Assembly: GCA_001179505.1 (NCBI GenBank) | Contig: CDMY01000700.1 | Span: forward strand, 1 to 29,058 | Direction: 5' to 3' | Source of the DNA: Vitrella brassicaformis | Taxonomy: Eukaryota; Sar; Vitrellaceae | DNA length: 29,058 bases | Part shown: positions 1 to 11,595 of the stretch, piece by piece | Position numbering within the stretch: position 1 is the first letter of the stretch | Layout of the letters: the number at the start of each line of letters is the position of its first letter | Notes under the pieces: generated by a model | Told to the model about the DNA's origin: nothing | The model's database searches: none | The model's input: only the letters and a program-made list of their open reading frames with translations | Position numbers and translations under genes: made by a program

Positions 1-166
1 GGAGCAGGGCGTGGCGGGCAAGCAGGTGGAATGGGCAGGAGAGGGCGGGTTTTGCTGAGGGGCTGTTGCTAGAGCGGGGGCCTTTCCACCCTCGTTGATT
101 GCAGGGGGTGGGTGGGTGGGCGTGAATGGGTAGGTAGCGAATGTTTTGATCGTTGCTGTCAATAGT

Positions 167-508
167 TTAGATGCGAACATGTAATCGACCGTCCCAGCGC
201 ATGGACACACGGACAATCTTACCCTTAACCACCACCACCACCTTCGCTTTCTTCAAGTTGATTCTGGCGAGCTCTGGGGGCGGAGTCTCTGAGACTGCCA
301 GCTGGACTGTCGCGCCCCCGGGGAAGGGATGCTGGGCTTCCTTGAGGGCCAGCGCACTCCCCGGCTGCAGGGCCAGGAGGGCAGCAGTGGGAGAGACGGC
401 CACAGCCGCCCCAGTGGTGTTGAGGAGGTGTGCTACATCCAGCTGCCGAGAGTCGACGAGGGCGACGCTGCCGCACAGCAGGCCATCCACCACACACAGA
501 CGGGCCAT
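167..508 (-). CDS. Hypothetical small protein, 113 aa
   Basis: The open frame runs from an ATG at 508 to a TAA at 167-169 on the minus strand. Its composition is natural: alternating hydrophobic stretches, a run of five valines followed by a basic segment (KGKIVRVSMRWDGR) near the C-terminus, and no low-complexity shadow signature. I do not recognise the family. The predicted strand-rich sequence suggests a small beta-type domain, but that is only inference. The same frame stays open upstream to a possible acceptor near 532, so this could instead be the last exon of a longer gene. That gene would have to overlap the first exon of the plus-strand channel gene, so I prefer the ATG at 508. Its start lies 94 bp from the ATG of the divergent channel gene, which suggests a shared promoter. 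Confidence 0.45.
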   Translation of the reverse strand: MARLCVVDGLLCGSVALVDSRQLDVAHLLNTTGAAVAVSPTAALLALQPGSALALKEAQHPFPGGATVQLAVSETPPPELARINLKKAKVVVVVKGKIVRVSMRWDGRLHVRI

Positions 509-602
509 CCCAAGGTCACCTTGCAATGCTCCTAGTGCATCTCTGCGTGTGTGGTCATCGGCCTCTGCTGTCTGTGTCCCTCCCTCCCTCAAGGCATTGC
601 AG

Positions 603-3600
603 ATGTCAGCGTCGGCCTCGAGTGACCAGGTCCCTCTGCTGCAGGACGATGAGCCAGGGCTGATGGAGCCCCAGCTGCCCGACGTCACCGATGACATCAC
701 CAAGGCACCGAGACGCATCGAGCAGGTCTGTTGCTGTGATGCGGACAGCGGCGTGACCACACACTCTGAGAGGTCTCTTGGGCGTCTGTGTGTGGTCTGC
801 AGGTTCCCCTGGTGGGTGCCCCGGCCGCCGACGATTGGGAGCCGACAGAAGCCCTGACAGACAGCATCAAAGAGGCCATCCTTCGGTCAGATGCGGAGGG
901 TCTGCGGCAGGCCCTCGCCGGTCTGTCGCCTGAGCAAGCCGAGAAAGCGCTGACGACTGGAGAGTGGGACCCTTGGGGATCTGCCATCCATTGTGCCGCA
1001 GGTAGGCATCGTCACATCGCTGCACACACATGATGGAGTCACGTGGCCCCTTTGTGTGCTTCTCAGACTGGTGTAAGGATGTGGCTGTGTTTGAGGTGCT
1101 GCTGGACAACCGACACCACCTGCTCAACCTGAAGGATAGGGTATCGTGCTCGACAATTACACTCATTCTGCCCATTCGCCGACCGGTGTTTTCACTGCAA
1201 TCTTGATGCTGTGTCTGTAGGATGGCCGCACGCCTCTTCATATGGCAGCAGCAGCATACCAGGGGTCAGTCGATGTTGTAAAGAAGTTTATCGAGTGGGG
1301 CGGCAAGGAGCTGCTGGAAGCTCGGACCAAGGTAAAGATGACCGAATGTCGAGTGATGCATTGAACAGCACGTGTCTTGTTCATGCTGTGCCTGTAGGAT
1401 GGCCAGACGCCTCTTCATCATGCAGCAAGTCAGTCACTCGTGCGAACGACAGCCACCCAGGCGCATGAGTCTTCAACACAGTCACACAGGGTTCTTCACT
1501 GTGTCTCTTGACGCTCTCCTGTAGTTTGGTCCAGCGGTTTGTCTGCAGCAGGTCAGTTATTCAACAAAATGACAGCCTCATGGCAATGCGCTTTCCAGGA
1601 GAACGGGCCCGTGCCCATGTGGTGAAGTGGATGTTGACGGCGAATCCACACCTCGTGAAGATCAAAGACAACGTAGGCTGCACCGCACCTGTCGAGCTGC
1701 CTGTCGATGTTCTTCCTCCTCATGACTCTGCCAGGACGGAGCTACGCCTCTGGATTATGCCCTTTTGATGAACCCAAAACTCGTCACACCGATGATTGTC
1801 GCAGCCGGGGACGTCGCCATGTCGGTGAAAGTGGAACGTGTGAATGCTTGGGCTCTTAAAGAGGTGGTGCCCTCCACGAAGGGGTTCCTCAAGGACCACT
1901 CTGAGTTGCCTGGGCTCGACAGCCTTCGCCTCTGTGCCTTCTTCCGCAAACAGATCAAATTGCGACCGATAGACTCCCTCACAGAGTACAATGGAAAGAA
2001 GAAGGAGGAGACAAGAGGCGAATATCTGCACTGTGAATATGTGTGTGTGTCAGTGACTTTGCGAAAATTGCCAACTGGCAGGAAGTAAACAGTGACAAAG
2101 AGACATACGACACACGGCAATTTTCAATCTCGCATTGCTTCAGGCGCACACAGCCATCTTGTGCAGCAATACCAGCGAAGATTCTCTCGCTGGCGAAGAG
2201 AGAGATTGGTTTGCGTTGCTCGAGGCTGCGGAACCCCTCTCTGTCGTCACCCAAGGTGAGTCACACACAGGATTTCCCCCTCCCCTCTGTCGGTCCGCTC
2301 ATGTCTCCTCTCTTCCTTCTGCTGCAACTGATTGCGACAGCCAACTGCACCTCCCTCGTCACAAAGCATTGGAAGCAGGACTACGAAAACTGGAGGATCA
2401 AACTGTCGCCCCGTGATGTCTTCATCAGCCGCGTGCTATCGATGCTGCTGATGTAAAGCCGCAGCAAATCGCACTGACCAATGCACATCGATGGAGGCAG
2501 AGAGGCGTGCGGCATGGCTCGTCTGTGTGTATGTCAGGGTGGCGTTTGTGCTGCTGCACATCGAGTCGATCAAGGGAGACAGCGGCATGATGATGGCACT
2601 GGTGTGGCCGTCGGTGTGGCTGTGGGGGACAGTGCTGACCGGCACCGGATTCATCCTTCTGGAAATCTTCCAAGTAAGGCAGATCAGAGGAGACATGCCT
2701 GACTGATCAACAGTGACACGTGTCGTCTTCTGTGTGTGCAGTTCATCCGTTTGAAGGCAGTGTACTGGGCCGACTCATGGTGCGTGTCGGCAATGCGCAG
2801 CCCACCGTGCTGGCGGCTTCATTTGTGTGCTGTCGGTGCGTGTGGGAATTCATAAATTAAGGAACTATGTAGACTTCGCAAGCGGCGTCTCCATCATCGC
2901 CTTCATTGCCGTCCACTTCGCTGGGTGGTCGTCGGAGGCGGAGGTCGGCTCAGGGGTCGTCATAGTGCTGCTCTTTGCGCTGCGCCTCCTCCAAACCGCC
3001 AGTCTGCACCCAGCCGTGGGACCACTCATACTGTCAGTGAGAGAGACACAGAGCCACACAGAGAGAGGTTTCTGATGGTGTGTGTGATGGGTGTGTGTGT
3101 CAGTGCGGTGGTGAGGATGTTTTCGGACATCAGCATGTTTCTGTGTCTGTACGTCTACATCCTCCTCGTCTTCGCGGTCGTCTTCACCCTCCTCTCGTCC
3201 GACGAAGACCACCAGTACTTCGGCTCCTTCGCCAAAGCCATGCTCACACTGTACTTGATGACACCAACACACACGAAGAGAGAGCGCCAGTCGTCATGTG
3301 CTGTTGGCTGGCTGCATGGCATTAGTTTCTACGGGGGTCTTGGCGACTTCAATGAGGCGCTGAGCAACGCCATCGAGAGCCACGACACGCTGGGGACCGT
3401 CCTGCTGTTCACATACGTCATCCTCTCCTCCATCATACTCGTACGTGAGAGTCAACACCACTCACTTCCCCCGATGGACGAGCCACACACACAATGACTC
3501 CCTTTGTTGTTGTCTCTCTTTCTCTGCCCGTCTGTATCGATAGCTCAACCTGCTCATCGCCATCATGGTAAGACAGGCAGACAAGGAACCCCAGCGTGCT

Positions 3601-4726
3601 CCTGTCTGTCTGTCTTGTCTGTCTTTTCAGGCGTCGACGTATGCAGCGATCGAGCAGACACAGACAGCCCAGTACCAGTGAGACAGATGACATGCAAGGG
3701 AGACAGACAGTTGACAGCGACACATAAGGGCTCCCTCTCTCTTCGCTCATCTCTGCAGGCTACTGCGGATTCGCGTGTTGAATGAGTACCTGAATATGCC
3801 TGTCCACGAGCGGCTCCCGCCGCCATTCAACCTCATCGGTCGGTGCGACCGACAAGAGACATCAGCTGCATCTATCACATGTGAGCATCTGTCTGTGTGT
3901 GTGCAGCTGTGGTCGTGTCGGAGCCCCTGCGGCATCTCGCCAACCTCATCAGCGGCCGGCAGTCGGCACTCTGCCGCATTGCCTTCTGGTCGATGAAGGC
4001 CCTCTACTGCGCCATCGACGCGCTCCTGTGGGCTGTCGCCTTCACTCCAATAGCCATCTACCGTCAGCTGGAGGAGCTTCAACAAGCGATACGGGACGCG
4101 ATACAGCGGCGACAGTATCGGACGAAGGACAATACTGGACAAGAGGTGCAGAAGACGGTCCAGATCTGGGACGCATTCAAAATACTCGATGTCATCCTCG
4201 TGATGCCCTTGTGGCTTCTCTATCGTTACGTCACAGCAAAGGTGAGTCAACAAAACTCAGAGTGGCCTATCCCATCCAGCAATCGAATCTGTGTGTGTTG
4301 CCAAAGGAATTTTTCGAGGACACTGAGGAAGGGAAAGCCATAAAGAGGCGTAGAGCACTTCACGGTTTAGATGGATACAAAGACAGCATCGAGAAGTGGA
4401 TGGAGGCCGCGGACCATCACGACACGACATCTCCGGACATCATGGCAGGCGAGCCACAAACGCACACGGCCACGGCATGGCATAGCAACTCGTGTCTCTT
4501 TCGATTGTTGCAGCGCTCACGCACTTTGAGGCGTACGTCAAAGATGAGATTCACTCTTCTCAATCCGAGATGCTGTCAGGTGATGGCTGAAGATCACCTG
4601 CCGAAGCTGCACCCGTTTTTGCGTTTGCCTTGTGCCTCGGTCTTGAAGAGGGTGGAGGAGCGACAGACCTTGATGGACGAGCGATTGACAAAGATAGAAG
4701 CGAGGAGCACAACGAAGTGCTGTTAA
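603..4726 (+). CDS. Ankyrin-repeat TRP-like cation channel, 21 exons, about 837 aa
   Basis: Likely a non-selective cation channel of the TRP superfamily. Exons as read: 603-725, 803-1001, 1067-1140, 1221-1331, 1398-1428, 1599-1672, 1735-2040, 2144-2255, 2341-2452, 2538-2673, 2742-2779, 2862-3032, 3104-3250, 3326-3440, 3544-3567, 3631-3677, 3759-3838, 3907-4241, 4307-4448, 4514-4574, 4651-4726; all phases agree. Residues about 42-225 hold ankyrin repeats (DGRTPLHMAA, DGQTPLHHAA, DGATPLDYAL). Six membrane helices follow between about 370 and 595. A pore-loop-like AMLTLFYGGLGDFNEAL precedes S6, which ends in LNLLIAIM, the TRP S6 signature. The later LPPPFNLI resembles the TRPC-type segment after S6. 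The C-terminus has an extra hydrophobic stretch (about 650-680) and ends in a charged helix. The 3' exons are less certain: the frame from 4307 to the same stop is also open unspliced. The first ATG at 603 is chosen because it directly precedes a natural N-terminus. Confidence 0.82.
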
Positions 4727-5304
4727 TGAGACAACAGCTGCACGGCTCGGTGGATGAAAAGAAAAGAAAGAAAAGAAAGAAAGAAAGGACACGGAGATGA
4801 TAGACTCAAAACACATGTTCGTCACATTCGCTGCGTTGTACAACGCTCTCAAATTGTTGTGAGGTGTCTGGGTGTCACGCGTTTGGTGCCGTGTAAGTCA
4901 ATCAATGTCATGTGCACACACCGACCTGCCACACATCATCCTCTCACGCATCGATCGGCACAGTTCCAGCTCACACAAATCGCGTGCTGTGCAACACATG
5001 CCGACAGACGCTCGTTGCTCATGAAGCCACAACAGAAGCAAATGGACGAGCGGTTGACGGGGATGGTCAGATGGCAGATGTTCTTTACATACGAAAGCAT
5101 CGCGTTTGTGCCGTGTAGGTAAATCAATGTCATGTGCACACATCCATACAATTCAGTTCTCTCACGAATCGATCTACACAGCTCAGTCAGTTGATCACTC
5201 CGGGACCACAAGGACACGGCCGCCAAGCTGGCCGTCATGCAAATATCGCCAGGCGGTTGCTGACAGCTGCTTTCGACATTCCTTTCCCTCCCCCCGCCCG
5301 TCTC
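4727..5304. repeat. Convergent spacer containing a degenerate tandem duplication of the channel's last exon
   Basis: This lies between the channel stop and the convergent dihydrouridine synthase stop. A block starting near 4879 (CGCGTTTGGTGCCGTG, then AATCAATGTCATGTGCACAC, then CTCACGCATCGATC) recurs with few changes at 5101-5175. The coding motif MDERLT of the final channel exon (4675) recurs at 5043 as ATGGACGAGCGGTTGACGGG. In both copies it is followed by a related MF(V/F)T(F/Y) reading (4814 and 5078 regions). Both copies carry a splice-donor-like GTAAGT or GTAGGT after CCGT and an acceptor-like CACAG. The segment may therefore provide alternative 3' exons or simply be decaying duplicate sequence. 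Confidence 0.6.
4756..4789 (+). repeat. Purine-rich (AAAG)n tract
   Basis: A run of AAAAG/AAAG units lies just after the stop codon of the channel gene, in its presumed 3' UTR and inside the first copy of the duplicated 3' segment. The second copy lacks this tract. Confidence 0.8.
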
Positions 5305-6671
5305 TCAGCAGCTGACCCCTGTAATGTTTCTCGTCTCTGCCGATGCCTCCGATACCAAGAGCTCGGTCCCAAGTGATACTCACGCCCAATTTCATTCTCC
5401 TGACTCATGTGAGTCTCAACGTAGTCGTATCTGTGTGCCAGGGACTCGACGACTCGCTGGATGCCGTCTAGTGTCTGGCCCTTGCGATCGAGGGCTTTGG
5501 TGAGGTCGAGATGGCACACCAGCAGCCGATAGAGAATCTTGAACACATGGGCCGTCGCATAAAACTCCTGACCTTCCAGGCGATAGCGGCGTGCGAACGA
5601 CAGGTACTCAAAGGCCATCGACAGCTGGTGGTGCGCATAGGCCAGCGGGGATTGTGAGGGGTCAGCAGGCGCGTGCTCGTCGTGGGCAAACAGGCTGGGA
5701 TCTTCGAGCAAGGCCTCTGCACTCATGACGGCATCCGCACTTGTCGCCTCAAAGCACTGATGGATGTCGTGGTGGGTCTCGATGCCCCCATTGGCGATGA
5801 TCGGCAGGGACGTGACTTCCCTGAGTCGCCGGATGGCCTCCCAATCGCACGGCCCGGTGTCGGCCTTGGTGTTGAATCGTGTGCGGCCATGGACACAGAT
5901 GAAGGCCACGCCGGCAGCCTCGAGAGCCCTGACGGTGTCAACTGTCCTCTCCCATGAGGGCAGCAGGCGAATCTTGGCCGACACGGGCTTAGTCAGGTGG
6001 GAACGCAGCCCATCCACTATCCTCACGACCGTCGACAGGTCCTCTAGCACTGCAACCAACAACACACCCAGACAGGCAGACAGACAGACAGACAGACAGC
6101 ACATGACGAGGGACGCTGTCATCTCGTTTCATCTATCTTGCTTACGAAATGCGCCGTATCCGCCGCTCCTGGCGCAGCCCTGCGGACAGCCGAGATTGAT
6201 GTCAGTCACGTCAGCGAAGGGCTCCAGCGCCTTGGCGGCCTCGATGAAGTGTGGCGGGGAGTTGCCGCACAGCTGCACACTCAGAGGTCGGTCGTCCGCG
6301 AACTGCACATCTGATCAACGGGAATGGCGAGAGGCATGCAGTCAGTCGTCGACCAGGGGATGTGCACTGTGCCTTGTGTGTGCCTGCCGCCTCACCTTCC
6401 ATCACTCTGGCCATGATCTTCGGGTGCTCGAGCACAATCCTGCTGTGCACCATCGGCGTGCAGGCCAAATCTGCACACCAATCCACAGCAGAAATAAGAC
6501 ATGCACAGAGAAATGCACTGACAACAATTCGTGTTTGCTGCCGGGCGTACCAGCGCCGTATTTTCTGGTCATCATGCGGAAGGCCGCCTCGCTTTGCGAC
6601 ACCATCGGCGAACAGACATAGCGCGGCGAGCCCAGAGATGTCCACACGTCCCACGAAGAGTCGCCATCCAT
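5305..6671 (-). CDS. tRNA-dihydrouridine synthase, DUS1 (16/17) type
   Basis: Flavoenzyme that reduces uridine to dihydrouridine in the tRNA D-loop with NADPH and FMN. Exons (minus): 6671-6551, 6470-6396, 6310-6146, 6049 down to about 5372, then a last piece ending at 5305. The N-terminus reads SWDVWTSLGSPRYVCSPMV, matching the usual DUS1 start, then SQSEAAFRMMTRKYGADLAC. The catalytic cysteine sits in NLGCPQGCARSG. Other family landmarks are SAKIRLLPSWERT, VHGRTRF, IIANGGIE (phosphate-binding loop) and VMSAEALLEDPSLF. A helical C-terminal domain follows. The start at 6671 aligns with the usual family N-terminus. The frame is open to 6911, so an N-terminal extension (targeting peptide) is possible. 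Near the 3' end a GTGAGT...ACAG intron (65 bp) gives a stop at 5305; if retained, the frame runs on to a stop at 5235. Confidence 0.88.
6071..6100. repeat. (CAGA)n tetranucleotide repeat inside a dihydrouridine synthase intron
   Basis: About six CAGA units lie in the intron between the exon ending at 6146 and the exon starting at 6049. It is a plain microsatellite, similar to those in other introns of the window. Confidence 0.8.
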
Positions 6672-6911
6672 CGCACAGAGGCTGCCCCCAGACAACCTGA
6701 GGCTCCTGCGCCTCTTGCGATGCAGACAGGCGCTGTTTGTCACAGATCTCGGCTTGTCAGCACACGAGGGAGGAAGGAACAAAACGTCGGCACCAGAACA
6801 GAACAAAAGTGAGCAAGACACACCCCAAATCATCCAAGGCAGCTGTTGGAGGTTCCCTTTCGCTACTTTCGACTTCGCTTCCAAGCTCGCACCGATCGCC
6901 AGCGGTGGCAT

Positions 6912-7065
6912 TCTTTTGTAGCGTGTTGTGTTGAACCAGGCCCCATTGAGCCCTGACGGGTTCGTGGAGGCGCATGCTGTTCAACTTCGAGACTTCCTCT
7001 GTTTGTTTTTGTTCGTATCGTGTGTAAAAAGTTTGACGTAACGGGATAGCCCGTGTGCAGAGGGA
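6912..7065. promoter_or_regulatory. Divergent promoter region
   Basis: This short spacer separates the 5' end of the minus-strand dihydrouridine synthase from the plus-strand AP2-like gene. If the synthase starts at 6671 the spacer is 394 bp and includes the open frame 6672-6911. I see no clear TATA box. The assignment rests only on the divergent gene layout. Confidence 0.35.
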
Positions 7066-10000
7066 ATGTCAGTCAGTGACGCAGGCAACGTCACTACAAA
7101 GATAGAGGGTGAGACACGATTGTCTGGCAACGTCACGAAAAGAACGACAAACCCTCCGCCTCTCAACGCGTCTTCTTTCTTTGGGTCAGGTGTCGAGTCA
7201 CACGCGCCTCAGCCGAGCGTGGAGGCTCCCCAGTATCCCCCCAACGAACCGCTGCGCACGAACCCCCCTCTCCAGCCCTTATTTGAGGCTCCCATGTTCA
7301 GACCGCCACCCGACCTGGTTCCCAAAGCTAAGCACAGCTTACCAGACACAACGCAGACGGCCGCTCCGATGCCGGCCAGCCCCTCGGTGGCCGCCAAGCC
7401 TCCCGCCGCGCCAGCAGCTGCAGCGGAGAAGGCTGGCGTGTCCCATGACAAAGGAGACACGGGTGGCGTGCGTGAGGAGGTGGTGGTTTGTGTGCACGGG
7501 TGTCTTGGTCGTTGGTCGGCCAAGTGGGCGTGTGAGGGCGGCTATGCGGGTGAGGCGGAGCACCCCAGGAGCGCCCATAGCCTCATCGCACAGTTCGACG
7601 CCGCATACCAAAAGAACCCCTTCCCGAACGACGAGAAGGGACGCGACACGTGGTACTTACACACATACACACATACAAAATGCACGTATTGCATGCGGAC
7701 ACATCCATGCCTGTGAGTGACAGATAGACACATGGACACCACGACACATGTTCAGTCTCTGTGCTTGTCTCCTGAAGGCCCCTTGTGTGTGACATCGTTG
7801 CCTTCTGTGCTGGTGTGCACACAGGTTCAAGTCTCAGTCGTTTTTCAAGACGATCGGCAAGCGGACACAGCGTGAGTTCCTGGACGACCTGACCCTCACG
7901 CTCGACTGCCGGCGGCTCATCCGATGCGCCGCCGACGTCAGAAACCGACTCGCGGCGACACACACAGCAGACAAAGCAACGGACAGGGTGAGTGGGTGAG
8001 ACAGACTGTCACAGAGATGCGAAGAAACACCGACGTCATCTAGTGAAGCGTCCCTGATTTTCTTGTGTCAGATGGATGAGGATACTGGCGATGATCCCGC
8101 GTCACAGCTGCGATCGGTACATGAACATAGCAAAAGCATATTTACTCCATGCACTGCACTTTGTAGGTTTTCTCTGTGCAGGTTTCGCGTGCCCTTCAGG
8201 AGCGCATCAAAGAGATAGCCGCCGTGAGAGCCAATGCCCATAATGAACACGGATATGCTCTGTCTGGACTGTCCATTGGTTGTTTGTGCAGGTGCGCCTG
8301 TCTATCGATCAGAAGCGACACCTTCGCAGACTCATTCGCAAGGAAAAGGAGGTGCGCACGTCATTCACCGACGGACACCAAAGAGAGCCGTGTGCACTGA
8401 ATGATCTGTCACTCCTTGCTGTGTCAGGAATTGGCGAGCAGACGGGTGCCGACGACGACTGTCACTTCACCCGAAGACGAGCGTCGCAACAGAGACGTAA
8501 GTTAGGCGATGCCATCCTGACGTTCGGTTCGTTTACTATTTATGCATTGTCGCATGCAGCTGGGTATGGAGATCGGGCGCAAGGAGGAGGCACTGCAGGT
8601 CTGTCTGTCCGCCACCTGCATGCACAACTAGCTTCATCCGCCCGCACAAACATCGATGGTTGTTTATCTGTGTGTGTGTGTGTGTCAGGAGCTGACAGTA
8701 ATGATCCGCAACGAGAAGGCGCGCCTGACTGAGCTGGAGAGCTCACAGAAGGACCAAGAAGACAAATACAAGGTCGCTCAGACTGCCACTCACGCACCCA
8801 CCCACCATCCACCGATGGATCTCTCTCGCTGTGGTTGGTCTGTCAGAGTGCGAACAGCAAGTCTCGTCTGTCCAAGCCCACCGCTCCCATGTTCCAGGAG
8901 TGGCTATCGGCCTCTCGCAGATCACCGGTAACCACAACAAGACACCACCTGAGCACCAGACGGACACACTCACAGCTCTGTGTGTTCCCTTTTGGTCAAT
9001 TAGCACCGGCCTCTGCCCGACGGCGGCCCTCCCGCCAAGATGTCCCGTCAGGCGGACAAGTCAGGCGCCTCGCCGCCCAGACCATCCGCCCCCCCTCCGC
9101 CTCCCACGCCACAAAACGGTGCACTCGGTCTCCTCCCCCCTGTCGAGAGGGGGGATGGAGCGACGCACGAGATGAACGACCACCCGCTCCTCCCTGTCAT
9201 GGGCGGCGAGGCCGAGGCCAGGGACATGGACGCCAAGGCGCCGCCGCACCCTTCGCTGACACTTCCTGACGGCCTGTCCGAGTCACGGCACGCCAGCAGC
9301 TCCAACCAGAGTGCAGCCAATGGCGAGCCCGACCCAAGCGTTTTCCCGCCCACTTTGCGTCTGCGTGCGCTGATCCCCGACCGTCAGCCTCTGGGCGTCT
9401 GCCCGTGGCGGCCGACCAAGAGGGACCCGTGGGCCAAGGTCCGCGTGTGCTTCAACAAGATCCAGGGCGAGTACGTCAACATCAAGGACTTCCACACCTC
9501 ACAGTGGCCTATGAAGGAGGCCTATCGCGAGGCCATCAAGATCCGCAACAACATCGCAGCCAGACTGGGCCTCGCGCCCATCCCCATCGACCAGGCTGAC
9601 CACGTCCTCGACACAGAGGACTGGAGCAATTACGAGACCCTCGACACCGCACCCAAACGACGCAAGAGACGGCAGAACAATGAGCCCCCCGGCCCGGCCC
9701 CCGTCCCACACACCCACAGCCGCCGCATGAAGGTGTCGCTCATCGAGCAACTCAGGTCACTCCTGCCGCCCGAGGCACCCCTCGGCCTCTCTGCCGTGCC
9801 CAGCACCACCCACGCTGCACCGCCGACGGCCATCGAAAAGATCATGGTGGGGTTCCGCCAGCAGGAGGGCCAGCTGAGAGAGGAGGTGGTTTGTGCGGAT
9901 TTCCCCTCCCTCAGGGAGGCCGTCGAGTGTGCGGTGGAGAGGCGCAACGCCAAGGCCGCTGAGTGGTCGCTGCACCCGCTGCCCAGAGAACAAGTGGACG

Positions 10001-11563
10001 CCATTCTGCAGCAGGTGGACTGGGCCAAGTGGGAGGGGTTGGGGGGCGGGGCGGATGACCATGTCGAGGATGACATGGACGAGGCTGGCGTGGCGAGCCA
10101 CACCACCGAAAGTCAGGGACGGATGCGGCGGACGGTCAAGGCGGAGCCCGGCGATGTCCCCCACCATCCTCAGCAGCACGGCGAGCAGTCGGACGGGAGT
10201 GAGTGTGAGGATGAGGAGCAGCCGCTGCAGATGCGACTGCACCGTGCCACCCTTGACCTCATGAAGGACTTGCGGCGGCGGGTCACCGACCGAGTCAGGG
10301 CCCTCACGTCAGCCGACAGCGACTCCGTCTACCTGGGCATCTACATGAGCAACAAGAAGGCTGCCTTCTTCGCATCCGTCAAGGAGGAGGCGGTGCCCTG
10401 CGCACAGCAGAAGAGGGGATCGCTGAGACGCGTCGCTAAGCTAGGTGAACAAACACCACACCAAACCACACCACACCACAACCACATGCACATGCGCTAT
10501 GGTGGGCCATTTGACTCTATCCTCCTCTCTTTGTGTGCGATGATGTCACTGTCTGTCAGGGTTGCGTGGTGCCTTTGCCATGGCGGCGTCGGATCGCGAC
10601 CGGCTGGCCGATGCCGTGGGGATTCCCCGCCTGCCCGACCCGGCCACGTACGCGGACATCATGGAGGAATTCGACTCAGGCGAACGCGCAAGTGACAACC
10701 AACCGGACCAACCGCATGTGAGAGGTTGAGAGATGGCATGCATGACGACACGCCTGCACCCTTCTCTCCTTTTATCTCTCTGTGTTGCCTTCAGGCTCCC
10801 GTCCGTGGTCGGGGCCGTGGTCGTAGTCGGGTTGGCCGTCCCCCCAAGATACGACGCGTTCAGCCGCTCGGCTTCGACTTCGATGGAGTGATCAAGCAGG
10901 AGGACGGGGAGGGGGTCGTCAGGCGGGGCAGGGCGAGGGGCCGCGTGGGCCGGGCGACCACAAGGAGCAGAGGTGGCCGGGGCGGCGGTGTGTCGACACG
11001 AGGGAGGACCATTCGGTATCGCGACAGTGAGTCAGATGAGGACGAGGAGGAAAGCGAGGATGACGCGGACTCGCTCTATCGCGTACCAGCGAGGCGGCGA
11101 AACGACGGCCGCACGGCGGCTGAGATGAAGGCTGAGATGGCCAAGCGCCTGCTGGCAGGTGATGCGGAAGACATTGACATGGACCAATACACAGGTGGGT
11201 CGGTTGGATTGGGTGGGTGGGCACCACAGGACAGATAGAGACGGAGGGGATGATCTGTTGTGTGTCAGGCGGGGGACGCAAGCGTCGGCGGAAGGTGAAG
11301 CGTGACGAGTCGCCGATGGACATCGACTTCAGTGCATCAGGTGAGCAGTCACCCACATCCATGCGCGTATGTGAGCTGTGGGTGCATCCTTTCTCTTTCA
11401 GTTGAGATGAAAGGCAGCGTGTCCCCCTCCTGCAACGACGAGCGTATCCGTGCGGCCCGCATGGCGGCTGCGATGCCCCTCCCCACCACCTCCCTCTCCC
11501 TCGTCTCGCCCTCACCCTCATCCAGGGACTACCAGGCCTTCCTGAGCTTCATGCGACAGAGGG

Positions 11564-11595
<32 letters not shown>

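Noticed and set aside
6071-6100. CAGA repeat as a CRISPR-like array
   Set aside because: Unit is four bases with no spacers and it lies in an intron; it is a microsatellite.
5764-6621. Plus-strand 285-codon ORF
   Set aside because: It runs antisense to conserved dihydrouridine synthase exons and includes their introns; no protein-like motifs.
7475-7570. Extra intron in exon 2 of the AP2-like gene
   Set aside because: The sequence is GT-rich and ends in CCCCAG, but no donor of matching phase is convincing and the frame is open, so it was left as exon with a note.
9048-9353. Minus-strand 101-codon ORF opposite the AP2-like exon
   Set aside because: It is a GC-rich shadow of the well-supported plus-strand exon, with low-complexity Gly/Ala/Ser runs and no splice context.
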